From the NCBI RefSeq assembly GCF_000153205.1, contig NZ_CH672427.1:1272667-1336666 (forward strand): a stretch of DNA of 64,000 bases, read 5' to 3'. Position numbers and translations under genes: made by a program. The DNA is from Nitrococcus mobilis Nb-231. Its GTDB lineage: Bacteria; Pseudomonadota; Gammaproteobacteria; Nitrococcales; Nitrococcaceae. The first letter of the stretch is position 1. Every line of letters begins with the position of its first letter. Below the pieces are notes generated by a model. The model did not search any database. It was not told the origin of the DNA and was given only the letters and a program-made list of their open reading frames with translations. Of the stretch, positions 55,854 to 64,000 are shown piece by piece.

Positions 55854-57949
55854 TAACCCATCTTTAACGCTCTCTGCCTGATTTCGGGCTGATTTGGGCG
55901 TGTATGCGAAGAGAAGTTATTGATTCGTATAGTGGCGAGGGTGGCGCGCTGGATGTAGTGCCATAATATTTGTTGTTATCCCTTGTGCGGAGCGCCCGCC
56001 CACGCTAGCCTCGCGGGCATGTTCATCCGCCGCACCCAGACCCGCAGCACGGCCACCGGCGAGTCGTATGTCACGTATCGTCTGGTGCGCTCCGAGCGGC
56101 GCGCCGGTAAGGTCCGCCAGCGCACCCTGTTGAACCTGGGGCGGCACTTCCCAGTGGCGCAGGCACACTGGTCGGCGTTGTGTGCGCGCATCGAGCAACG
56201 GCTCAGCGGCCAGGCGGCGCTGTTCGACGAGGAGGGGAAGGGCCTCCCGCTCGCCGTCGAGCGCCAGGCCGAGCGTATTGCGGCGCGGCTGCTCGCCGAG
56301 CAGGGCGGTACGCCGGCACCGGCCGATGCTGGCGGTGTACCCGGCGGTGGGGGTGACGTGCAGTCGGTGGACGTGGACTCGCTCTCACTGGTGCGCCCGC
56401 GCTCGGTGGGCGTCGAGCAGCTCGCCCTGTGGGCGCTGCGCCAGGCGGGCTTGGAGGAGCAGCTCCAAGCGCTGGGGCTGACCGGCCCGCAACGTGCGGC
56501 GGCGCTGGGGCTGATCGTTGCCCGCATGGCCGCCCCGGGCTCGGAGCGGGCGACGTATCAGTGGCTCGCCCGGCGCAGCGGCCTCGGCGAGCTGCTGGAG
56601 GTGGACTTCGAGGCGATGAGCCCGATGCAGCTCTACCGTACCTCCGATATCCTGCTGCGCCACCGCGCGGCCCTCGAAGGGCATCTGTTCGCCCGGGTGA
56701 GCGATCTGTTCGCGCTCGCCCCGACAATCACGCTCTACGATCTGACCAACACTTACTTCGAGGGCGAGGCACCGGTCAATCCGGCCGCGCGCCACGGCCA
56801 CTCCAAGGAGCGGCGCAGCGACTGCCCGCTGCTCACCCTGGCGCTGGTGCTCGATGCTGCGGCTTTGTGCGCCGCTCGCGGGTCTTCGCTGGCAATGCGG
56901 CCGAGGCGCAGACCCTCCAGGGGATGCTCACCGGCCTCGCGGCGCCCGCCGGCGCGCTTGTGGTCATGGACCGCGGGGTGGCCACCGAGGCCAACCTCGC
57001 CTGGCTGGCCGAGCAGGCTACCGCTATTGTGGTCAGCCGCGAGCGCGCCGCGCGTCGATTTAAGAGCCATCACCTCGACACGCCGCGGCAGCCGTGAGCT
57101 ACTCAAAGTGCCCTCGGCTGATGGCCAGGAGTGCGCCTGTATGTCGCTCCGAGGGCCGCGTGCGCAAGGAGCAAGCGATCGCCGGGCGCCTGATGGACCG
57201 CTTCGAGGCTGGGCTCGACAAGCTTGCGACCGGACTCAGCCGGCGGGGCACCACCAAGCGCATCGACAAGCTCTGGGAGCGCATCGGGCGGCTCAAGGAG
57301 AAAAGCCGCGGCCTCGGCCAGCACTACCACATTGAAGTGATCGCCGGTGACAGCGGCGAGCGCGCCCGTGCGATCCACTGGCAGCGCCTGCCCGTGAAAG
57401 GCTCTCTGGTCACCGAGCCGGGCGTCTATTGCCTGCGCAGCAACGAGACCGGCTGGGACGAGAAGACAATGTGGCGCACCTACATCATGCTCACCGACCT
57501 TGAGGCGGTCTTCCGAAGCCTGAAATCGGAGCTCGGCCTGCGCCCGATCTTCCATCACAAGGAAGAGCGCGCCGAGGGGCACCTGTTCATCACCGTGCTC
57601 GCCTATCAGTTCGTCCAGCTCATCCGCCACTGCCTCGCCGCCCACGGCATCTGCGAGCGTTGGAGCACGCTACGCGATACCCTCGCCGGCCAGTGCCGGG
57701 TCACCGCCACGTTCAACCGCGGCGATGGCCGCACCCTGCACGTGCGCAAGGCCACCCGCGCCGAGCCCGATCAGGCGCGAATCTATCAGGCCCTCGGGGC
57801 CGATCCCGCCCCGGGCGGCGTGCAGAAAACAATCGTGTGAGCCCGCTGATTTATAAAATGAACGTAATGTAGTGCCACTCGCCGCCGCGGCCGATCTTAA
57901 CTCTCTGAGTATCGCGAAGTTATTTTTGGGGACGTTAAACTTGGGCTAA
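55854..57949 (+). mobile_element. IS1634-family insertion element, decayed
   Basis: About 2.1 kb. Imperfect terminal inverted repeats: TAACCCATCTTTAACG (55854-55869) against TAGCCCAAGTTTAACG read inward from the right end at 57948, 13 of 16 matching. The ends coincide with the point where the metallopeptidase coding sequence breaks on each side. An 11-bp direct repeat ATGTAGTGCCA occurs near both ends inside the element. No clear target duplication was found, consistent with an old insertion. Confidence 0.7.
56019..57839 (+). pseudogene. IS1634-family transposase, frameshifted
   Basis: Start MFIRRTQTRSTATGESYVTYRLVRSERR is typical. Three frame changes are needed to read the full protein: near 56865 (LALVLDAAAL to CGFVRRSRVFAGNAAEAQTL), near 57085 (VVSRERAARRF to LLKVPSADGQE) and near 57128 (GQE to CRSEGRVRKEQAIAGRLMDR). 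The third frame then runs intact to TGA at 57839 with TYIMLTDLEAVFRSLKSELGLRP and HLFITVLAYQ. Not functional as one polypeptide. Confidence 0.85.
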
Positions 57950-58826
57950 CTTGAACGGCTCAAGCCTTGGATTGCCCGAATCGCCCTGAGACGGATACAA
58001 GCGCCGCGCCTCTTCGAGGTCGGAGTCCGACAATCCTGGCTGGGGTCTCAGCCCATCCTGATATTCCTCCGGCTTCTCGATCAAGCCTGGTCCAAACACG
58101 TAGTGCATGATGGGAGTCAGGGTCCCATTCCGATCCCTTGACGGCGCCGGATGGAAGCTTTCTCAACACGTTGTGATATGTCCTCTCGCGCGGCCAGTTA
58201 TTCGGCGGACCGCCGAAGTAGTCATACACTGCCTCCTCGTCCCAGACGATTCCAGCAAAGGGATTCTGGTGCTCGTGCGGGAAGCTAAGCGTATGTCCGA
58301 TCTCATGAACCGGTGTATCCACTCCGCGCGGGTCTTGGGTAAGATCCCATCCGAAATTCATGGTGGGTTCCGACTGGCCAGGGACGTCGATCACGTCTCG
58401 CCCGACATACGACCAAGCGCCGTCACCGGAGAGGAAGCCGATCCGGATTTCGGCTTCGCTGATGTCCGCGATTTCCTCGAAGGCAATGCCGATTCCAACA
58501 GCCTTCCAAGCATCAAATCCTTGACGGACGAGCGCTTTCTGCGCATCTTCTCCTGCAAGGGGACCGCTTTTGAAAAAGGCATACCGCAACTTGCTACCAT
58601 TGACCCACTTTTTGTCGAGGTAGTGAATTAGTCGGGCGCGATGCAGAGAGACGTTTCGTCCAAAGGTTCGTTCAGGAAGTTCCGGAAGGCTACAGAACCG
58701 AAAAGATTGATCGTTTTGCTTGCTTCCCTGTCTGCGTTGCCCGGTTCTCAGCTTCGCTTCCAGCCTGTCGAGCCTGCTAGCCAGTTCTTCAATTTGCTTG
58801 GAAAGGGGCTTTGATGTTTCAAGCAT
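57950..58826 (-). pseudogene. 5' part of a split M12A-type (astacin-like) metallopeptidase gene
   Basis: Catalytic domain with YAFFKSGPL, AWKAVGIGIAFEEI, TMNFGWDL and zinc motif HEIGHTLSFPHEHQNP (HExxHxxxxxHEH). At the Met-turn one extra C in a CCC run (58117-58119 region) shifts the frame: after DPDS the frame in use gives HHALRVW, whereas the +1 frame gives IMHYVFGPGLIEKPEEYQDGLRPQPGLSDSDLEEARRLYP, the expected sequence. The gene is then cut by the IS1634-family element. No signal peptide is visible; a coiled coil occupies the N-terminal 35 residues. Confidence 0.82.
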
Positions 58827-58878
58827 TGGTAACACTCCGGGTGTCCAGAGAGGGGACCCATATAACTGACCGAGTTAG

Positions 58879-59655
58879 TTAACAGACCGTAGAATCTTTA
58901 CCTACGAACCAAAAAAAATTGTAATTGTTGTCACCATCGATTCCAATTCCAACCGTATCGATAGCCCGGATATTTTCTGCTGGTGCTCGCTTAATACGAT
59001 ATGGTTTACGGAATCTACCAAGATCATTACTGGTCCCCGCGCTTACCCGGCCATTGTAGAACCAGACGAAATTGTAATTATTAGAACCATCAATACCCAT
59101 CCCAACGATGTCCCGGGGGCGATAGTTCCTATTATTCTCAGGATTAATGGGAAGAACGTATTTATACGGCTTACGAAATCTATCGAGATGATCACTGGTA
59201 CCAGCGCTCACGAACCCGTTAGAAAACCAGACAAAATTGTAGTTGTTAGTCCCATCGACGCCCATACCAACGATGTCGCCAGGACGATATCGTCTCTTGG
59301 TTCTTGGATTTATGGGAAGTTGATATCTAGAGGGTTTGCGAAATTTACCGAGATCTTTGCTGGCACCAGCGCTCACGAAACCATTAGAAAACCAGACAAA
59401 ATTGTAGTTGTTGGACCCGTCGACGCCCATGCCAACGATGTCGCTAGGACGATAGCGTCTGTTGGTTTCTGGATTTAGGGGGAGTATAAATTTATAAGGT
59501 TGACGATAGTGACGAAGATCATTGCTGGTTCCGGCGCTAACACCTGGTCCTATGTAACATTTAATTGCATCTGCATGTGCCAGGACCGGCACCGTGGTGG
59601 CGACCATCACGGCGGACAAGTAGATAAAAAAACGCAGGCGCTTCTGAATGGCCAT
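58879..59655 (-). CDS. Secreted protein of four 55-residue repeats
   Basis: 258 residues with signal peptide (residues 1-29, ending VLAHA). Four tandem units start at VSAG (residues 39, 94, 149 and 204): VSAGTSxDLxxFRKPYKYxLPINP, then RYRPxDIVGMGVDGSNNYNFVWFSNG. The last is shorter in its middle. The DNA repeats at 165-bp spacing. Only two cysteines exist, Cys33 before the first unit and Cys258 at the very end, well placed to tie the ends together. Aromatic/Gly-rich units suggest a beta-propeller-like or lectin-like fold. GAGGAG precedes the ATG. Function unknown; lower GC than neighbours. Confidence 0.85.
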   Translation of the reverse strand: MAIQKRLRFFIYLSAVMVATTVPVLAHADAIKCYIGPGVSAGTSNDLRHYRQPYKFILPLNPETNRRYRPSDIVGMGVDGSNNYNFVWFSNGFVSAGASKDLGKFRKPSRYQLPINPRTKRRYRPGDIVGMGVDGTNNYNFVWFSNGFVSAGTSDHLDRFRKPYKYVLPINPENNRNYRPRDIVGMGIDGSNNYNFVWFYNGRVSAGTSNDLGRFRKPYRIKRAPAENIRAIDTVGIGIDGDNNYNFFWFVGKDSTVC

Positions 59656-60376
59656 TGATTCACTCCTCTATTCGTTTGGATGCACACGTGCGGCAACCGT
59701 CCCCAATGGAACTGGGTGGATTGCAGGTGCCCACCCAAAATCCGGCACGGCCACTTATAGCAATCCTCTTTCGGCTCACGGATGCCATCATCCCAGATCC
59801 GCCTCCAAGGCGAGCGTCGTCAAGCTTGCCCTGCTTTGCTCGGCGATCGTCTACGCCGGCTCTTAGGAAGCTCTAATGAGTGGAATGCAATCAGAGTGCC
59901 AAAGCGAGAAGCGCATTCATGCTGGGTGTGGCTGCTAGAATTAGCCGTAAATGTCCTACCTCAACGCGCGATTTATCGGAAAACAGCAAGTTCGCGCAGC
60001 AACGCCTGTTTTCGGTCGGTAGGACATTTGTCTCCTAGCCTTGGGGTTGTTTTGTCCTAATAGAATTCCGCCGCGCGCGGCAGACTGTGGACTACACTTC
60101 AGACAGGGCGGTGACTTGCCGATTCGTACGGGTTCCGTCAAAAACTCTACCCTAGTCGTCGCGGTCGCCGGGGCTAAAACGTGTGTTGCTTCCGCCTCAC
60201 GCGGGCTCTCCTTGGCCGAGAAAACAAGCGGCGACGCCGCCGCGCATCCGATAATGACATATGGATGCTCTGCTCAGCCGATACCGTGTCTCGCGCTACG
60301 CGCAGGCGGCGGCTGCGGTTCAGCCCGTTAATCGCGCCAATACGGGCTTCGGATACCTTTAGCAGAAGGAGCAGAC
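59656..60376. other. Intergenic region containing repeat copy 1
   Basis: About 720 bp between the divergent repeat-protein gene and the gene at 60377. It holds copy 1 of a 258-bp diverged repeat (59802-60059). To its right is a GC palindrome near 60068-60082 (CCGCCGCGCGCGGC) and short open frames with no family features. Confidence 0.6.
59802..60059. repeat. 258-bp diverged repeat, copy 1
   Basis: Aligns along its whole length with 62337-62594 (copy 2). Shared blocks include TGCTCGGCGA, CTACGCCG, TCTTAG, GCTCTAA and GAGTGGAA near the left, and TAGGACATTT, CCTAGC and GTTTTGTCCTA at the right end. Copy 1 contains a perfect 9-bp inverted repeat TGTCCTACC (59952-59960) / GGTAGGACA (60018-60026). 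Both copies sit just upstream of minus-strand genes for presumed secreted proteins. Confidence 0.75.
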
Positions 60377-60991
60377 GTGGAAAAGGCTGCAATGCCGCAG
60401 CTTCCTTTAATGAATCGCCTGGCGCACTGTTTTGCCATCGCAAGCCTTATTATTTTACCGCTTGTCAATGACGCCTTCGGAGACTGCAGTATGAATGCTG
60501 ACCCTGATACCGTGATCATTCAGTGGAGTAGCAAAGGCGGACTTGAGAAACCGGCTTCCGCCATGGCTGATTTAACCGTGTTTGCCGACGGTCGTGTCTT
60601 GGCCGGACCACGATTCGCTAATGGGACAGCCACTGAGCAGCAACTCTCTGAAGCCGATCTCGCCGCTTTGCGCCGGTTTGTGTTCGAGAAGCAGGATATC
60701 TGGTCGATTGATTCAGCCGCGATCGAACGTGATCTGAAAGCTTTAGCCAACTCAAGCGCCGACTCAGGATCGCGCGCCGTACCGGTTCATCCACTGGGAA
60801 CGGAGACGGTCGCCGACGCGGCCACAACAGTCATTCGCGTGCGCGACGGCGTGCGCACACACCAAGTCAGCCAGTACAACCTTTTTGGTGCTGCCCGGCG
60901 GTATCCGCAAATCGACGAGCTGCAACGCTTGCGCGCGATCGAAATATGCCTTTTAGAACTGGCTGACCAAACCGCGGCGGCGGCGCGGTGA
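60377..60991 (+). CDS. Exported protein of unknown function
   Basis: 204 residues from a GTG at 60377 preceded by AAGGAG. An N-terminal hydrophobic stretch (CFAIASLIILPLVNDAFG) is a likely signal peptide. The body has IIQWSSKGGL, DLTVFADGRVLAG and AALRRFVFEKQDIWSID, a pattern of a two-layer alpha/beta domain like that of small secreted proteins with VTVxxDGRV strands. No family recognised. A later start at 60410 (MNRLAH) is possible. Confidence 0.65.
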   Translation: MEKAAMPQLPLMNRLAHCFAIASLIILPLVNDAFGDCSMNADPDTVIIQWSSKGGLEKPASAMADLTVFADGRVLAGPRFANGTATEQQLSEADLAALRRFVFEKQDIWSIDSAAIERDLKALANSSADSGSRAVPVHPLGTETVADAATTVIRVRDGVRTHQVSQYNLFGAARRYPQIDELQRLRAIEICLLELADQTAAAAR

Positions 60992-61084
60992 ATCCTCCCC
61001 CTTCCCTCGAAAGTCGTGCTATCAGCCAGGGCAGGGCAGCCACATTGAGCCGGTTCCTATACGTTGTACCGCCCCGCCATTTAC

Positions 61085-62299
61085 TTAGCGGTTCAGGACT
61101 GCTGTTGGAGGCAAGACAACCGGTTTAGGGCGTCTGATGATACAAGTGTTCATCGGGCTTCGGTCGCCCATGATCCCGAGTTCGGCGAGGAATAATGCAG
61201 ACGGGATGACAAACTCGTCTGCCGCCTCGTAGTCTACCTCGTAGCCCATATCTTCGAAGGCCCCAACAGACATACGACTGATAGGCCGGGTGACGCCGCT
61301 CAGGAAGCCGGTAAGCAACTCGTGACCGAACACGCTTTCACGCCAGTGGCCGTCGCGAGTGCCAGATCCGCCGGTGTTCTCCACCGGGACTGCCGTCGGG
61401 CTGGGCCGGCTCGTAAGGACGGCATATTCACGCCTCGCATTGGCGCCGACAAAGACGGGATTCACCGTACCGGCGCCGACGATAAGGTCCATGTGTGACC
61501 ATAAGGTGCCAAAACCCAGAACATGGCCCATCTCGTGCAGAATGACGTCGATCAAACTGTTGTCTACTTCCATGCGGTCGAGATCGGCTGTGTCGAACGA
61601 CATGATGCCCTTCACCGGTAGGTTCGAGCCCGGCCGAACGTGAGTCGGACCGGCTTGTCCCAGGATCCCGCCTGGACCGTCGAGTGAAACACCCTCTGCC
61701 TCAATGAGGACGTCGTCGATTGTGATGCCATCGACGACCGCGCTCGGCAGATCACCCCTGATAATTTGAGCCCACCGCTGTGCAGCCTGGGCAAAGGCCG
61801 ACTGCTGAGCCGGTGAAAGACCGCCAAGAAAACGTACTTCGATAGCGAACGGTGAAGTTTCCGTCACGTCCGTGTCTAAGCCTAGAGACCAGCGGTTAAG
61901 GGCACCGCCATCCTGCTCAGCCATATCCTCGACTTCGAGAGTCCAGCTCCCCTGCACTGCTTTCCCCCTCAATGCCAGAAAATCTCCCTCCGGGCGGAAA
62001 GTCCCGCGAAATGGCGGCTGACCATCGGTGATCGAGATCTGAGCATTGGCGCGGAAGATCGTGTTGCGGAAATCGTTGCGGAATCCGCCCCTGCGATTGA
62101 CGAGGAGGACCTCGGTGCCGTCCGGACTGTAGAGCTTAATCCGCAGATCGCCGGTCCATGTGTGGTTGATATCGACATGGACTTCGAGATTTTCGACCGT
62201 CGCTTGCTCAAGATCACTGACGGCGATTTCTGATTGGATCTTGCCTGGCGGGCCGGGATGGATCGCCACCGGCTGCTCGTTAACGAATTCGTGCCGCAT
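61085..62299 (-). CDS. P-domain/leishmanolysin-like (M8-type) metallopeptidase
   Basis: 404 residues. N-terminal P/Homo B (proprotein convertase) beta domain, about 10-135: VENLEVHVDINHTWTGDLRIKLYSPDGTEVLL and LRGKAVQGSWTLEVEDMAEQDGGALNRWSL. Then a zinc peptidase domain resembling M8 proteins: VILHEMGHVLGFGTLW (HExxH, about residue 255), GGSGTRDGHWRESVFGHELLTGF with a later His, and SRMSVGAFEDMGYEVD. No N-terminal signal peptide is visible. Start ATG at 62299; no strong ribosome site was evident. Likely protease acting outside the cell, by analogy. Confidence 0.8.
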   Translation of the reverse strand: MRHEFVNEQPVAIHPGPPGKIQSEIAVSDLEQATVENLEVHVDINHTWTGDLRIKLYSPDGTEVLLVNRRGGFRNDFRNTIFRANAQISITDGQPPFRGTFRPEGDFLALRGKAVQGSWTLEVEDMAEQDGGALNRWSLGLDTDVTETSPFAIEVRFLGGLSPAQQSAFAQAAQRWAQIIRGDLPSAVVDGITIDDVLIEAEGVSLDGPGGILGQAGPTHVRPGSNLPVKGIMSFDTADLDRMEVDNSLIDVILHEMGHVLGFGTLWSHMDLIVGAGTVNPVFVGANARREYAVLTSRPSPTAVPVENTGGSGTRDGHWRESVFGHELLTGFLSGVTRPISRMSVGAFEDMGYEVDYEAADEFVIPSALFLAELGIMGDRSPMNTCIIRRPKPVVLPPTAVLNR

Positions 62300-62336
62300 A
62301 AAGCCCTCCCACGAAAAATGCGCTTGAAAGTGGTGG

Positions 62337-62594
62337 CTTCGAAGGCAAATCTCGTCGAGCTTACCCCGGTTGCTCGGCGAGCACCTACGCCGATCTTAGG
62401 GGGCTCTAACGAGTGGAAAGCAATCGGAGTGCCAACTTGTGAGGTGCATTAATGCAGGGGGTATAGCGGCGAGAATCGGCTGTAATTGTCCTGCCCGAAT
62501 AGCTTATTTATCGAGCAACAGTGGGCTCGGCTCGGCTACGTCTGCTTTTAGTTGCTAGGACATTTTTTTCCTAGCTTTGCGGTGTTTTGTCCTA
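62337..62594. repeat. 258-bp diverged repeat, copy 2
   Basis: Second copy of the element at 59802-60059, begins 38 bp upstream of the metallopeptidase start. It ends in TGTCCTA, after which the decayed Y1 transposase sequence begins at once. The internal inverted repeat is degenerate here (TGTCCTGCC/GCTAGGACA). Confidence 0.75.
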
Positions 62595-62846
62595 GCAGCT
62601 GTTCAGCCCGTTGATCTGCTCGTTCAGACAACGCATGAACCAGCTGATATCCGAGAGACGATCCCGCCACTGGGCGGCGAGCTCGGCGACTTTGTCCCGC
62701 TCGCCTTGGCTGATTGCCTCGCCCTCGACAAAGCGCTCCACCAACACCCCGCCGCTGAAGAGCTGCCGCCAGTGCCGAATGACCTCCTCTCCGACCAGTC
62801 TCGGGCACGCTTTGAATCCACCCGCAGCACCACAAGGTAATGGTTG
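62595..62846 (-). pseudogene. Y1 (REP-associated) transposase remnant, C-terminal part
   Basis: Minus-strand remnant reading ISNHYLVVLRVDSKRARDWS, a one-base frameshift, then EVIRHWRQLFSGGVLVERFVEGEAIS, RDKVAELAAQWRDRLSDISWFMRCLNEQIN, cut off at the 258-bp repeat. It is typical of IS200-like/REP-associated tyrosine transposases. The HUH motif expected as NHYH reads NHYL, so the metal site is lost. It continues N-terminally at 63920-64000 across the IS481-family insertion. Confidence 0.72.
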
Positions 62847-62852
62847 CTTATC

Positions 62853-63913
62853 TGTCGGGTCCCGGATGATTTAATCAATGTCAGGAGCTATCCTCTGTGG
62901 GTAGCTCGAAGCGTTCTCGGTTATGTTGCCCGGGAGACTCGCTGATATGAACATCCGGCTTCATGCAAACGCCACCACGACACCCAAGATCCGGCGCTAT
63001 ATTCAGCGCTCCGAGAAGACCAACCGCGAGCTGGCCGAGGAGCTTGGCATTGCGCTGAGCACGGTGCGGATCTGGCGCGCCCGCCAAGACGTCCACGACC
63101 GTTCTCACACCCGGCATAATTTGCTAACCACGCTGAGCCCGGCGCAGGAGGCAATCGCCGTGGAGCTGCGCCGCACACTGCAGCTGCCGCTCGATGATCT
63201 GCTTGTGGTGGTGCGCGAGTTCCTCAATCCAGGCGTCTCCCGCTCGGGACTGGATCGCTGCCTGCGCCGCCATGGGGTCAGCCGGCTGGCGGATCTGCGC
63301 CCGGCTGAGCAGGCAAAGCGCCCGAGCAAGGCCTTTAAGGCCTATAGGCCGGGCTATGTCCATATCGACTACAAATACCTCCCGCAGATGCCCGATGAGA
63401 CGGCGCGCCGGTATCTGTTTGTGGTCATCGATCGGGCAAGCCGATGGGTTTACCTCGAACTCAAGGCGGATAAATCCGCCCGCTCGGCCAGCGCCTTTCT
63501 CAAGGCCGTGCGTGAAAAGGCGCCGTTTCGCATCCACCGGCTACTCACTGACAACGACAAAGCCTTCACCGACCGTCTGCAGGGCAAACACCGCCAAGCC
63601 AGCGGTGAGCATCGCTTTGACCGACTCTGCGCCGAACTCGGTATCGAGCACCGCCTCGCCCCGGTGCGCCACCCGCAGACCAATGGCATGGTTGAGCGCT
63701 TCAACGGGCGCATCAGCGAGGTCTTGGCCACGCATCGCTTCGACTCACGCCAGGATCTAGAGGCAACCCTCAAACGCTACTGCTACTTGTACAATCATCA
63801 CATCCCGCAGAAGGCGCTTGACCACCGAGCTCCCATCCAAGCCCTCAAGGATTGGCAGCACAAACACCCTGACCTGTTTCTACGTCAAGTTTATAATCAT
63901 CCGGGACCCGACA
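62853..63913 (+). mobile_element. IS481-family insertion sequence, complete
   Basis: 1061-bp element with perfect 19-bp terminal inverted repeats TGTCGGGTCCCGGATGATT (62853-62871) and its complement (63895-63913). A 6-bp target duplication CTTATC flanks it (62847-62852 and 63914-63919). Perfect ends and duplication suggest a recent insertion. It lies inside the Y1 transposase remnant. Confidence 0.93.
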
Positions 63914-64000
63914 CTTATCACAGCGTAGGCGCAAACATCGATCGCGAAGATCCCTGCAAGCTCCATGAGCTTATCCACGATCCACTGCTTGCGGTGCTCG
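62947..64000 (+). CDS. IS481-family transposase, frame open through the element end
   Basis: At least 351 residues. N-terminal helix-turn-helix (TNRELAEELGIALSTVRIWRAR), then DDE integrase core: YVHIDYKYLPQM (Asp), RLLTDNDKAFTD (Asp) and RHPQTNGMVERFNGRISEV (Glu). It reads through the right inverted repeat (VYNHPGPDT) into flanking DNA without a stop up to the window edge, so the C terminus is supplied by the target site. Normal family members end about here. No frameshift seen. Confidence 0.9.
   Translation, partial: MNIRLHANATTTPKIRRYIQRSEKTNRELAEELGIALSTVRIWRARQDVHDRSHTRHNLLTTLSPAQEAIAVELRRTLQLPLDDLLVVVREFLNPGVSRSGLDRCLRRHGVSRLADLRPAEQAKRPSKAFKAYRPGYVHIDYKYLPQMPDETARRYLFVVIDRASRWVYLELKADKSARSASAFLKAVREKAPFRIHRLLTDNDKAFTDRLQGKHRQASGEHRFDRLCAELGIEHRLAPVRHPQTNGMVERFNGRISEVLATHRFDSRQDLEATLKRYCYLYNHHIPQKALDHRAPIQALKDWQHKHPDLFLRQVYNHPGPDTYHSVGANIDREDPCKLHELIHDPLLAVL
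63920..64000 (-). pseudogene. Y1 (REP-associated) transposase remnant, N-terminal side
   Basis: Reads EHRKQWIVDKLMELAGIFAIDVCAYAV on the minus strand from the window edge to the IS481 target duplication; removing the insertion and one CTTATC copy joins it in frame to ISNHYLVVLRV. It extends beyond the window. Confidence 0.7.

Noticed and set aside
55950..57880. ATGTAGTGCCA direct repeat as the IS1634 target duplication
   Set aside because: The repeats lie inside the inverted ends at 55854 and 57949 and do not coincide with the break in the metallopeptidase coding sequence.
1..64000. CRISPR arrays, tRNA or rRNA genes, prophage
   Set aside because: No regularly spaced repeats of the right size, no cloverleaf or rRNA-like sequence, and no phage structural genes were seen; a covariance-model scan would be needed to be certain for small RNAs.

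Overview
The window reads as the chromosome of a gammaproteobacterium, most like the Chromatiales/Ectothiorhodospiraceae, at roughly 60% GC. The evidence is gene order: bioB-bioC, ubiC-ubiA, a gmk-rpoZ-spoT-ridA-recG run, ponA divergent from pilMNOPQ-aroKB, type II citrate synthase, a DUF2244 gene beside cytochrome oxidase, and Lpp-like, TatD, DusA and MoeA genes. This placement is an inference from gene content, not a measured phylogeny. I saw no tRNA or rRNA gene and no CRISPR array.

Layout. 1-2.8 kb: aa3-type oxidase coxB-coxA (coxA runs off the left edge) and DUF2244. 2.9-17 kb: housekeeping genes (bioC, bioB, comF, ubiA, ubiC, recG, ridA, spoT, rpoZ, gmk, yicC, rph, rdgB, hemW), with a 264-bp MITE-like element between rph and rdgB. 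17-21 kb: SirB2-like protein, Rof antiterminator, DUF3135, type B L31, gltA, a nucleotidyltransferase-like protein. 21-30.6 kb: PBP1A, type IV pilus assembly genes pilMNOPQ, and aroK-aroB.

30.6-38 kb is a gene graveyard: an IS5-family insertion beside the remains of a beta-hydroxyaspartate cycle cluster (bhcA tail, intact bhcB, bhcC with a deletion, bhcD with an in-frame stop), broken GDSL-esterase and C69-peptidase genes, small membrane and WGR proteins, and HicB-like and Phd/VapC toxin-antitoxin genes. 38-53 kb returns to ordinary genes: thiD (its expected ATG is ATA), an acyl-CoA ligase, tatD, dusA, a glutaredoxin-like protein, an L,D-transpeptidase, an Lpp-like lipoprotein, DUF2333, class II amidotransferase, NudL, an outer-membrane barrel, the molybdenum cofactor set yqeC-mobA-moeA, and a DUF4010/MgtC membrane protein.

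53-64 kb is accessory: an enhancer-binding protein with an altered GAFTGA loop and a receiver-like domain lacking its aspartate; an M12A-type metallopeptidase gene split by an IS1634-family element and also frameshifted; a secreted protein of four 55-residue repeats; a P-domain/M8-like metallopeptidase; two diverged copies of a 258-bp element, each upstream of one of these last two genes; and a complete IS481-family element with a 6-bp target duplication inside a decayed Y1 (REP-associated) transposase gene.

The strongest second-look items are the decayed beta-hydroxyaspartate cluster, the 55-residue repeat protein with its paired upstream element, the atypical enhancer-binding protein, the MITE that supplies the rph stop codon, and the thiD AUA start.
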